Part shown: piece after piece, positions 1 to 6,737 of the stretch
Layout of the letters: each line of letters begins with the position of its first letter
Numbering within the stretch: position 1 is the first letter of the stretch
DNA from: Pseudomonadota bacterium
GTDB taxonomy: Bacteria; Pseudomonadota; Alphaproteobacteria; Reyranellales; Reyranellaceae
Length of the DNA stretch: 16,674 nucleotides
Direction: 5' to 3'
Assembly (NCBI GenBank): GCA_023386865.1
Contig: JAEWIV010000506.1
Location: forward strand, 1-16,674
Notes under the pieces: generated by a model
What the model was told of the DNA's origin: nothing
The model's database searches: none
The model's input: the letters and a program-made list of their open reading frames with translations, nothing else
Translations under genes and position numbers: made by a program

Positions 1-568
1 GCTTCAGGCCGAACAGGCCGGTCAAGGCCGCCGGGATACGGATCGAGCCGCCGCCGTCGGTGGCATGCGCCATCGGCAGGCCGCGCGCCGCGACGATCGC
101 CGCCGAGCCGCCCGACGAGCCGCCAGGAGACAGCTTCTCGCCCCAGGGGTTGAGCGTTGCCCCGCCAAAGGCGGGCTCGGTGGTCGGCGCCAGGCCGAAT
201 TCGCTGGTGTTGGTGCGGCCCACGATCACGAGGCCGGCGCGGCGCATGCGAGCGATCGCCGCGCTGTCGGCTTGAGCGACGGGTCCCTTGGCAAAGAAGC
301 GCGAGCCGAGCGTCGTCGGGGTCCCCGCGCAATCGGCCATGAGCTGCTTGACCACGAGCGGGATGCCCTGAAAAGGCCCCTCGCCCGCGGCCGCAACCGA
401 CGTCTCGAGCAATGCACCGTCGTAGAAGTCGGTGATGGCGTTCAGGGATGCGTTGAGCGCGTGCAATCGACCGAGTGTGCCGTCGAGCAGCTCGCGCGCC
501 CCGAGCTTGCGCTCCTTCACCAGCTGGGCGACGGCGAGCGCGTCGTGAGTGGCGAAGAGATCGTCCAC
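1..568 (-). CDS. Amidase signature-family amidohydrolase (C-terminus cut by window edge)
   Basis: N-terminal 189 residues of an amidase of the GatA/AtzF type, which hydrolyses a C-N amide bond with a Ser-cisSer-Lys triad. All three residues are visible: Lys74 in VVKQLM, Ser151 in the GGSSGGS loop and the nucleophile Ser175 in DGGGSIRIPAA. The 24-residue spacing between the two serines is the one expected for the family. I chose the GTG at 568 because it lies one base after the stop of the upstream gene (570-572) and gives a typical amidase start (VDDLFATHDALAVAQLV). It is the last visible gene of the minus-strand run with the DHDPS-like gene. Its substrate is unknown; a stand-alone catabolic amidase is more likely than the GatA subunit of the tRNA amidotransferase, because no gatB or gatC is adjacent. 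The family is certain, the substrate is not. Confidence 0.93.
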   Translation of the reverse strand, partial: MDDLFATHDALAVAQLVKERKLGARELLDGTLGRLHALNASLNAITDFYDGALLETSVAAAGEGPFQGIPLVVKQLMADCAGTPTTLGSRFFAKGPVAQADSAAIARMRRAGLVIVGRTNTSEFGLAPTTEPAFGGATLNPWGEKLSPGGSSGGSAAIVAARGLPMAHATDGGGSIRIPAALTGLFGLK

Positions 569-569
569 C

Positions 570-1634
570 TCAGTTCCGCCAGCGCTCGAGATTGGCCGCG
601 ACGAAGGCGTCGTCGTTCAGCTCGGGATAAGTGGCGTAAAGCCGGTCGATGCCGGCGCTCTGGCCCGGGCTCAGCGTCTCGTGCAGATCGAGGCATTCGA
701 TCGAGGTCATCAACCCCTGGCGGCGCAGGATCTCGTGACAACCCGGGATGCAGCCCGCGAAGTCGTGCTCGACGTCGAACACCACCGAGTTGCAATCGGT
801 GACGAAGGAATCGAGCGCCAGCATCTCCGGCGGAATAGCACCGGCTTTCACGGAGAGCTTGAGCTTGTCGAGCATCTCGACGGCGCCGCGCGTCCAGACG
901 CTCCAGTGGCCCAGCAGCCCGCCCTGGAAGCGCAAGACCACTTCGCGATTGCCGGTGCGCACGACCATCGGCGTCAGGAGGTCGGCCACGATGTGGTCGT
1001 CGTTGCCGGTGTAGAGCGTGATGCGCTCCTCGGCGTGGGCATGGGCGATGCCGATAGCGACGTCGAGCGTGCGATAGCGATTGAAGGGCGCGACCTTGAT
1101 CGCCACGACATTGTCGATGGCCGCGAAGCGAGCCCAGAAGGCGCGCGACAAGGGGATGCCGCCCACCGCCGTCTGCAGGTAGAAGCCGACCAGCGGCATC
1201 TCCCTGGCCACCGCGGTGCAGTGCTCGATCAGCTCGTCTTCGCCGGCCCCCTTGAGGGCGGCAAGCGACAGCAGCACGGCGTGGTAGCCCAGCGACCGCG
1301 CGGTCCGCGCCTCCTCGACCGCCTGCGCGGTCTTGCCGACGGCGCCTGCGATCATGACCAAAGGACGGTCGGTCCATTCGCGCGCCGTCTCGATCGCAAG
1401 CTCCAGCACCGGGCGATAGAGCCCGACTTCGCGGATGGCGAATTGCGTCGAATGCACGCCGACGGCCAGACCGCCCGACCCGGCGTCGACGTAATAGCGG
1501 CTGATCGCCCGCTGCGACTGCTTGTCGAACCTGCGATCGGGTCCAAGCGCCAGTGGATGCGCGGGAATCACGGAGCCGTGCCGCAGCAGGGACAGGACCG
1601 GCGCCGGCAGGTCGCGCCAATGAAGAGGTGTCAT
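570..1634 (-). CDS. DHDPS/N-acetylneuraminate lyase-family protein (class I aldolase-like)
   Basis: A 354-residue TIM-barrel protein of the dihydrodipicolinate synthase/NAL family, whose members make a lysine Schiff base with pyruvate or a 2-keto-3-deoxy acid. The expected landmarks are present: Lys180 in VVAIKVAPF at the end of strand 6 as Schiff-base lysine, and Tyr152 in VGFYLQTAVGG at the place of the conserved tyrosine. The early barrel segment RPLVMIAGAVGKTAQAVEEA also fits. It is longer than the usual ~295 residues; the extra length lies mostly in the C-terminal ~60 residues, which include four cysteines. The next gene, an amidase, begins one base after its stop. No Shine-Dalgarno sequence is seen before the ATG at 1634. 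A catabolic aldolase or dehydratase acting on a keto-deoxy acid is more likely than a true DapA, given the length and the neighbours. Confidence 0.88.
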   Translation of the reverse strand: MTPLHWRDLPAPVLSLLRHGSVIPAHPLALGPDRRFDKQSQRAISRYYVDAGSGGLAVGVHSTQFAIREVGLYRPVLELAIETAREWTDRPLVMIAGAVGKTAQAVEEARTARSLGYHAVLLSLAALKGAGEDELIEHCTAVAREMPLVGFYLQTAVGGIPLSRAFWARFAAIDNVVAIKVAPFNRYRTLDVAIGIAHAHAEERITLYTGNDDHIVADLLTPMVVRTGNREVVLRFQGGLLGHWSVWTRGAVEMLDKLKLSVKAGAIPPEMLALDSFVTDCNSVVFDVEHDFAGCIPGCHEILRRQGLMTSIECLDLHETLSPGQSAGIDRLYATYPELNDDAFVAANLERWRN

Positions 1635-1640
1635 CGGACC

Positions 1641-1646
1641 ATACTA
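1641..1646 (-). promoter_or_regulatory. Possible -10 element for the DHDPS-like gene
   Basis: On the minus strand TAGTAT ends six bases before the ATG at 1634. No Shine-Dalgarno sequence precedes that ATG, so transcription could start at or next to the start codon and give a leaderless message. No good -35 is visible at 17-18 bases. This is weak evidence. Confidence 0.22.
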
Positions 1647-1648
1647 AC

Positions 1649-1702
1649 CGTCATCCCGACCGGAGCCGAGCGCAGCGAGGCAAAGGGGAGCAATCTTTTT
1701 TG
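1649..1702. repeat. Interspersed REP-like repeat, half-element (GTCATCCCGA...GAGCGCAGCGAGG)
   Basis: The stretch begins CGTCATCCCGA and continues with GAGCGCAGCGAGG and GAGCAATCTTTTTT. The same opening (GTCATCCCGAGC..CAGCGAGGGATCTTT) occurs at 7740-7770, so two copies of one repeat family lie in this window, both between genes. Only the 5' arm is recognisable here; a different palindrome follows at 1727. Repeats of this sequence type are common between genes in GC-rich alphaproteobacteria. Confidence 0.6.
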
Positions 1703-1726
1703 TCTGGCGGTCGACGAAAGGAGGTC

Positions 1727-1764
1727 CCTGGGCTGCGCCGCCCGTCGGGCGGCTTCGGCCCAGG
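1727..1764. terminator. Strong GC-rich hairpin downstream of the GNAT gene
   Basis: Two nested perfect stems are visible: CCTGGGC (1727-1733) with GCCCAGG (1758-1764), and GCCGCCC (1737-1743) with GGGCGGC (1747-1753) around a GTC loop. It starts ten bases beyond the GNAT stop at 1774. There is no U-run on the minus-strand side, so it is not a classical intrinsic terminator. It may stabilise the 3' end of the message or partly separate the upstream four genes from the downstream two. Confidence 0.5.
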
Positions 1765-1773
1765 ATGCTTGCG

Positions 1774-2640
1774 TCAGCCAAGTTCCGGCCCCGCGAGTCC
1801 AAACACGTGCGACGGATCGTCGAGACCCTTCGCCTCGCCCAGGGTCATGCGCATGTAGCCGCGCGGCGTGACGGCCCCCTGCTTCTCCAGCCACGCGCGC
1901 ACGGTGCGATGGGCCGCGGGCACGTCGATGATGAACGGGCCGGGCGCGACTGCCGCCGCCCTGCTGATCAAGGCCAGGGCAATCGCCTCGCTGTCGGCCA
2001 CGACCGGCCCCAGCGAGGTCGCCACGCGCCCTTCTCGCCCAAGCACGTAGCCCACGGTCTTTCCGGCGCGATCCTCGGCGATCCAGGCGCGACCGGGCTG
2101 GCGCAGCGCCAGATGCGCCAGAATGGCCGGCCGCTCCATGCCGGTCAGCGGCCGGTCGTAGAGGGCGAGTCGGGGCAGATCGGCAGGATCGATCGCGCGC
2201 AGGCTCACACCGGCCGGCGGACCGACGACATCGCTGGCGTCGTCGAAATGCCAGCGCCCGATGGCATAGAGATCATGGAAGCCGAGCGGCAGATAGATCG
2301 GCCGCCCCTGCTCCGTTGCGTCGAGGCCGGCCACGGCGCCAGACGAGCGCACCTCCTCGATGCAGCGCTTCAGCAGGCCGGTGCCTACGCCACCGCGACG
2401 ACGCTCCTTGGTCACCAGCACCATGCTGATCCAGGCGAGCTTCTGACCGAGCGGCAGCACCAGCGAGCTCGCCTGCCAACGTCCGTCGGGGCCGACGCAG
2501 CCGAAGCCGCGGCCCGCGCCCAGCATGAAGCGCCAGTCGGCGAGGTTCTGGTTCCAGCCCGCCTCGACCGACAGCGGCCAAACCGCGTCACTCAACGCCG
2601 CGTCGATCGGCCGGACATCCAGGACCTCAGTACTTGCCAT
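1774..2640 (-). CDS. GNAT-family N-acetyltransferase (probable double-GNAT protein)
   Basis: 288 residues. The N-terminal half is a recognisable GNAT fold: WISMVLVTKERRRGGVGTGLL holds strand 4 and the acetyl-CoA pyrophosphate loop (R81-x-x-G84-x-G86), followed by a helix and the GLDATEQGRPIYLPLGF segment typical of strand 5/helix 4 in two-domain GNATs. The C-terminal ~140 residues look like a second, degenerate GNAT domain (AILAHLALRQPGRAWIAED, VGYVLGREG). The ATG at 2640 overlaps the end of the epimerase-like gene by 14 bases and is preceded by GAGGTG at a good distance, which supports translational coupling. The acceptor is unknown; membership in the cluster suggests an amino sugar, a pathway intermediate or a detoxification role, but this is a guess. 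Confidence 0.88.
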   Translation of the reverse strand: MASTEVLDVRPIDAALSDAVWPLSVEAGWNQNLADWRFMLGAGRGFGCVGPDGRWQASSLVLPLGQKLAWISMVLVTKERRRGGVGTGLLKRCIEEVRSSGAVAGLDATEQGRPIYLPLGFHDLYAIGRWHFDDASDVVGPPAGVSLRAIDPADLPRLALYDRPLTGMERPAILAHLALRQPGRAWIAEDRAGKTVGYVLGREGRVATSLGPVVADSEAIALALISRAAAVAPGPFIIDVPAAHRTVRAWLEKQGAVTPRGYMRMTLGEAKGLDDPSHVFGLAGPELG

Positions 2641-3652
2641 CGCGCACCTCGTAGTGCGTGGGCTTGTTGAGCGTCGTCATATCGCGCGAAAGCCAGTCGG
2701 CCGTCCATTCGATCATCCGGGCAAGCGGTACCGAGGGCGGCCCGAACTCCTTCACCATGCGCCGCGAATCGTTCAGCCAGCCGGTGGCCGCAGGCGTCCC
2801 CGTAAGTCGGGGCTGCTTGCCCAGGAGCTTGCCGAATTCGCCGGCCAGCCAGCGCACCTCGATGGTCTCTGGCCCGGTCACGTTGATCGGCGTCGTCGGC
2901 GTCGTGGCATGGGCCAGGCAGCGCAGCGCGATGGCGTTGGCGTCACCCTGCCAGATCACATTGACGTGGCCCATCGAGAGATCGATCGGCTCGTCGTCGC
3001 GCACCTTGCGGCCGATGTCGTGCAGCACGCCATAGCGCATGTCGATGGCGTAGTTCAGGCGGAACAGGCGGCCCGGCGTGCCGTGCTTGGCGGAGAAGAA
3101 CTCGAACATGCGCTCGCGGCCGACGCAAGACGTGGCGTAGTCACCCGGCGGCGGGATGGGTGGCACGTCCTCGTTGGCGCCACCGCTCTCGACCGGCACA
3201 AAGGGATAAACGCAGCCCGTCGAGAAGGCGACGATGCGGGAGGCCTTGAACACTTCGGCCACCATGGCCGGCACCTGCACGTTCATCGCCCAGGTGAGCG
3301 GCACGTCGCCGGTAGCGCCGAATTTGCGCCCCGCCATGAACACGACGTTGGCGGCCTGGGGCAACTTCTCGAGCTGCGCGCGGTCCAACAGATCGGCCGC
3401 GACCGGCTCGACGCCCGCCCTGACCAGCGCCTCGCGCACGCCGGGCTCGCTGAACCGCGCCACCCCCAGCACGTTCTTCGATGGCGCCGCGCGCTTGGCC
3501 ATGCGGGCCAGCGTGGGACCCATCTTGCCGCCGACTCCCAGCACGATGATGTCGCCCGGCGCCCTGGCGAGATCGGCGACCAACGCATCGGACGGCGCCG
3601 TCATGAAGTCCTCGACGGCCTCGACGCTCTCGAAACGGGTGGGCAGCGTCAT
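2627..3652 (-). CDS. NAD(P)-binding epimerase/dehydratase-like protein (extended SDR)
   Basis: 341 residues. The Rossmann fold begins at DIIVLGVGGKMGPTLARMA, with the dinucleotide motif G39-x-x-G42-x-x-G45. The central part fits an extended short-chain dehydrogenase: VVFMAGRKFG, the Asn of WAMNVQVPAM, Ser144 in VAFSTGCVYP, and Tyr172 in GDYATSCVGRE. The catalytic YxxxK motif is altered: the position of the lysine holds Cys176 (Y-A-T-S-C). A later NVTGPETIEVRWLA segment is typical of epimerases. The start is the ATG at 3652, which overlaps the stop of the enolase-like gene as ATGA and has AAGGGAG seven bases upstream. The protein may be an epimerase or dehydratase with altered chemistry, or a binding protein derived from one. 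Confidence 0.85.
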   Translation of the reverse strand: MTLPTRFESVEAVEDFMTAPSDALVADLARAPGDIIVLGVGGKMGPTLARMAKRAAPSKNVLGVARFSEPGVREALVRAGVEPVAADLLDRAQLEKLPQAANVVFMAGRKFGATGDVPLTWAMNVQVPAMVAEVFKASRIVAFSTGCVYPFVPVESGGANEDVPPIPPPGDYATSCVGRERMFEFFSAKHGTPGRLFRLNYAIDMRYGVLHDIGRKVRDDEPIDLSMGHVNVIWQGDANAIALRCLAHATTPTTPINVTGPETIEVRWLAGEFGKLLGKQPRLTGTPAATGWLNDSRRMVKEFGPPSVPLARMIEWTADWLSRDMTTLNKPTHYEVRDGKY

Positions 3653-5061
3653 GTCGGAACTCCCTTGGCCATCGGCATCATCGACTTGAAATCCATCTCG
3701 GCGCCGACGGCGAAGCCCGGCACGTCGAGCGAGCCCAGCGCCAGCTTGCCGCCCACGGCCTTGAGGCGTGCCGGCTTGCCGGGCTTCTTGTCGTAGAGGT
3801 CGGGATGGGCCTCGACGAAGGCGAGCTGCTCTGACTCCGGCGCGAAGCTCATGCCGTCGATGAAATGATGGGCGTTGCGCTCGACGTGCGCGAGACCGAG
3901 CAACGAGACCAGCGCCAGGTCCTGCTGCACGCTGACCCCCGGCCAGGTTGTGAGGTCCTCGGCCGACATGAAGTGGCCGGCGCCGAGCTTCGCCACGCGG
4001 GCGGCGTTGAGGATCGACTTGTAGAAGCCCTTGCAGTTCTTGCTCGACACGCCGGCATAGCCGAGCTTGAGCGCCGCCGGAAAGGACGACAGCTCGCCGT
4101 CCGATTCGTCGATGATCACGGCGCGGTGCTCGGCGAGCGGCGCAACCGACCGCGACAAGGCGACCGACCGCTTGATCGGCTGCTCGATGAACAGCGTCGC
4201 CTTCGCGAGCCTGGCCAGAGCCGGCGTCTCCTCGACCTTGCGCCACAGCTCGACGATGCCTTCGACGTCGTCGTACTGCTCGTTGCCGTCCAGGGTCGTC
4301 CGGTAGTCGCCGGCGCCGGCATCGAGCACGGCAGCGATTCGACCAAGGCGATCGAGATCGGCCTCGATGTCGCCGCCGACCTTCAGCTTGTAGTAGCGGC
4401 CACGGTAGTAGGAGACGACCTCCTCAAGCGTTTCCGGCAGGCCGTCATCGACGCGCTCCGATGCCGGCCGGTCGGCCGCCGTCAGCGGATCGACCAGACC
4501 GACGGTGTGCCGCACATCGATGCTCTTGCCCGGCGTAAGGTTTGCCAGGAACGGACCGATCTCGCGCTCCTCGATGTCGGGTGTAAGCGACGTCGCGCGG
4601 ATTCCCGGTACGTTCCGAGTGATCATCGTGGCGAAAGACTGCCCAGTGGCCTTGCCGAGCGCATCGAGGATGGCGCGATCGAGCAGCGCCGGGCCGTAGG
4701 CCGCCACCAGCGGGTTGAGGCCGAGGGCGGCGCCGCGCCTCTGCTGCTCGAGATAGGTGCCGCTGAACAGGCCGAACGGCGTGTCGGCGCCACGGGCGCG
4801 GTAGAGCTCGATGGCGAGGTCGAGCGCCCGGCGCAGCTGGTCGAGATTCTGCTCGTCGGTGAATTGCGGACTCTTCTCGAACCACTTGGCGGCGAGCGCC
4901 TCGGCGGCCACGCCATGGCTGGAGCGGCCGTCGGGCAGCGAGATGCGGGCGCGGATCACCGCCTGCGTGGCGTCGGTCACCGTGATCACCCCGAAGCGGA
5001 AAGCAAGCCGCATCTTCACGTGGCGCTCGTAGCACTCGACCTCTTCCAACTTCACCTTCAT
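3649..5061 (-). CDS. Enolase-superfamily (mandelate racemase/muconate lactonizing type) enzyme, probable acid-sugar dehydratase
   Basis: 470 residues of the enolase superfamily, which removes a proton alpha to a carboxylate with help from a Mg2+ ion. Visible in order: a capping domain with FGLFSGTYLEQQRRGAALGL; the KxK pair Lys225/Lys227 in YYKLKVGGD; metal ligands Asp258 in TLDGNEQY, Glu293 in LFIEQPI and Asp318/Glu319 in VIIDESDGE; and Lys341 in VSSKNCKGFYKS. The two lysine groups on opposite sides of the barrel point to the muconate-lactonizing subgroup pattern. It is about 80-100 residues longer than typical members, partly from a segment around 180-215 (KSIDVRHTVGLVDPL...). The ATG at 5061 overlaps the stop of the isomerase gene by four bases. 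The superfamily is certain; the substrate is not known, and dehydration or epimerisation of an acid sugar is inferred from the neighbours. Confidence 0.9.
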   Translation of the reverse strand: MKVKLEEVECYERHVKMRLAFRFGVITVTDATQAVIRARISLPDGRSSHGVAAEALAAKWFEKSPQFTDEQNLDQLRRALDLAIELYRARGADTPFGLFSGTYLEQQRRGAALGLNPLVAAYGPALLDRAILDALGKATGQSFATMITRNVPGIRATSLTPDIEEREIGPFLANLTPGKSIDVRHTVGLVDPLTAADRPASERVDDGLPETLEEVVSYYRGRYYKLKVGGDIEADLDRLGRIAAVLDAGAGDYRTTLDGNEQYDDVEGIVELWRKVEETPALARLAKATLFIEQPIKRSVALSRSVAPLAEHRAVIIDESDGELSSFPAALKLGYAGVSSKNCKGFYKSILNAARVAKLGAGHFMSAEDLTTWPGVSVQQDLALVSLLGLAHVERNAHHFIDGMSFAPESEQLAFVEAHPDLYDKKPGKPARLKAVGGKLALGSLDVPGFAVGAEMDFKSMMPMAKGVPT

Positions 5062-5876
5062 GCGGCCGACTCCAGCAGGCCCGCGACATAGCCGATCATG
5101 CGCGCAGCGCAGGTCGGGCCGTCAGGCTCATAGACGAAAGGCTCCATGGCAATCCACCCGCCATAGCCGGTTTCACGCAACGCCTTCACCATCGGAGCAA
5201 ACCGGTCCTCGCCCTGCCCCGGCCCGCGCTTGTTGCGGTCGTTGAACTGGACGTGCGCCACAAGCCCGCTCGGCATCCAGCGGCGGATGGCGTCCGCCAC
5301 CGGTTCGGCCTCCATGAGGCTGGCCGCCAGCGTGTCGACCATGACGCGCAGCGCCGGATTGCCGAGCCGCCGCACGAAGCCGGCTGCCTCCGCGAGCGTG
5401 TTGACGAAGTTGCACTCGGGCTTGGCGAGCGGCTCGATGCAATAGAGGATCTTTGCTGTCGCCGCCTGCTCTGCGGCGAGCATCCATGCCTCTTCCGCAC
5501 GGGCAGCATCGTCGGGCGTCGCCACCCGCCGCTGCGCCGGGGAGCCGTGCACCACGTAAGTGCCGCCCAGCTCGGCACACAGATCGACCGACGCGCAGAG
5601 GACATCGACGCTCCTGCGCCACACGGTCCGATCGGCGGTCGTGATCGACAGTCCGGCCGGTGCCGCCAGCAGCCAGTGCAGGCCGCTCACCTCGAGGCCA
5701 TTGCCGGAGCAGGCGTTGCGGATATCGGCACGCTTCGAGGCAGGCATTCGCCACGCGTCGTCGCCGAAGGTGAAGGGCGCCAGCTCGAGGCCACCGTAGC
5801 CGAGGCGCGCGGCCAGGACGCACTGGCGGTCGAAGGGAAGTTCGCGAATCACCTCGTTGCACAAAGCCAGTTTCAC
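5058..5876 (-). CDS. Sugar phosphate isomerase/epimerase (xylose isomerase-like TIM barrel)
   Basis: 272 residues of the xylose isomerase-like/AP endonuclease 2 TIM-barrel family. Four metal-binding residues fall at the expected strand ends: Glu148 (LYCIEPL), Asp181 (VMVDT), His208 (AHVQFND) and Glu245 (IAMEPF). Their spacing is almost that of D-tagatose 3-epimerase (152/185/211/246 from memory), so ketose 3-epimerase-type chemistry on a free sugar or sugar acid is plausible; hydroxypyruvate isomerase is an alternative. The start is GTG at 5876 with GAGGA six bases upstream. It is the first gene of the minus-strand cluster, is coupled to the enolase-like gene by an ATGA overlap, and is divergent from the transporter genes. 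Confidence 0.88.
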   Translation of the reverse strand: MKLALCNEVIRELPFDRQCVLAARLGYGGLELAPFTFGDDAWRMPASKRADIRNACSGNGLEVSGLHWLLAAPAGLSITTADRTVWRRSVDVLCASVDLCAELGGTYVVHGSPAQRRVATPDDAARAEEAWMLAAEQAATAKILYCIEPLAKPECNFVNTLAEAAGFVRRLGNPALRVMVDTLAASLMEAEPVADAIRRWMPSGLVAHVQFNDRNKRGPGQGEDRFAPMVKALRETGYGGWIAMEPFVYEPDGPTCAARMIGYVAGLLESAA

Positions 5877-5902
5877 GAACGATCCTCAAGCTTGACGGTA
5901 TT

Positions 5903-5917
5903 CTGGCGCTTCGCCAG
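5903..5917. promoter_or_regulatory. Perfect inverted repeat in the divergent intergenic region
   Basis: CTGGCG (5903-5908) and CGCCAG (5912-5917) form six-base perfect arms around CTT. The palindrome lies in the 64 bases between the divergent isomerase start (5876) and the permease start (5941). Its place suggests an operator serving both directions, or simply a hairpin in the transporter leader. No regulator gene lies next to it and no clear -35/-10 pair could be assigned. Confidence 0.35.
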
Positions 5918-5940
5918 TGTGCCCGAATGTGCGGCCGCGC

Positions 5941-6708
5941 ATGATCAATTTCCAGCCTTTGCTGCGCCAGTACTGGCCCACCGTCGCGCTGTTCGCCTTC
6001 CTGATCGCGAGCTGGCAGCTCGCCGTCAGCATCGGCGGCATCCGTGAATACCTGCTGCCCTCTCCGCTCGCGGTGTGGAACGCGTTGTGGCACGGCGACA
6101 CCGCCTGGACGCAGCACATCTGGGTGACGACGCTGGAGATCATCGGCGCCTTCTTCCTGGCAGCCGGCGTCGGGGTGGCGCTGGGCGTGGCGATCGCCTG
6201 GTCGCCGCTGATCGCCAACGCGCTGGTGCCGTTCCTCGTCTTCGTGAACACCCTGCCCAAGGTGGCGATTGCGCCGCTGTTCCTGATCTGGATGGGCTAC
6301 GGCATCTTCCCCAACATGCTGATGGGCGCGCTGATCGGCTTCTTTCCCGTCGTGATCAACACCGCCGTCGGCCTGAGCCAGGTCGAGGCCGACATGCTCG
6401 ACCTCGGTCGCGTGTTCAACGCGCCCAAATGGAAGATCTTCGTCAAGATCCGCATCCCCAACGCCCTGCCCTATATCCTGAGCGCGCTCAAGATCACGGC
6501 GACAGCGGCCGTGGTCGGCGCCATCGTCGGCGAATTCGTCGCCTCGCAGAAAGGCCTGGGCTACGTCATCGTCACCACCCAGAGCAGCATGAACACCTCC
6601 GTTGCATTCGCCTCGTTGATCTGGATCTCGGTGGTGGGGCTGGTGCTGTATGGCGCCGTCGTGCTGGTGGCCCATCTGTGGGCACCGTGGGCCGAAGGAA
6701 TCGATTGA
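5941..6708 (+). CDS. ABC transporter permease (SsuC/TauC/NMT1-system type)
   Basis: 255 residues, hydrophobic, with about six membrane segments, for example YWPTVALFAFLIASWQLAV, IIGAFFLAAGVGVALGVAIA and SLIWISVVGLVLYGAVVLV. The EAA loop that docks onto the ATPase spans residues 149-177 (EADMLDLGRVFNAPKWKIF and onward), and the motif FVNTLPKVAIAPLFLIWMGYG is typical of aliphatic sulfonate, taurine and pyrimidine importer permeases. The start is uncertain: ATG at 5941 is preferred because an in-frame GTG at 5917 overlaps the palindrome; neither has a clear ribosome binding site. It is the first gene of the plus-strand run, followed by its binding protein after 29 bases. Confidence 0.92.
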   Translation: MINFQPLLRQYWPTVALFAFLIASWQLAVSIGGIREYLLPSPLAVWNALWHGDTAWTQHIWVTTLEIIGAFFLAAGVGVALGVAIAWSPLIANALVPFLVFVNTLPKVAIAPLFLIWMGYGIFPNMLMGALIGFFPVVINTAVGLSQVEADMLDLGRVFNAPKWKIFVKIRIPNALPYILSALKITATAAVVGAIVGEFVASQKGLGYVIVTTQSSMNTSVAFASLIWISVVGLVLYGAVVLVAHLWAPWAEGID

Positions 6709-6737
6709 AATCGGGGAAGGGCAACAGGGAGCAGATC

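Noticed and set aside
549..1871. A 440-residue plus-strand frame opposite the DHDPS-like gene
   Set aside because: Low-complexity Arg/Asp/Gln/His-rich translation opposite a gene with catalytic motifs. Similar shadows at 1765-2670, 2525-3796 and 3865-5091 were dropped for the same reason.
5917..5940. GTG at 5917 as permease start
   Set aside because: It overlaps the end of the palindrome and lacks a ribosome binding site; the ATG at 5941 gives a normal permease N-terminus. It cannot be fully excluded.
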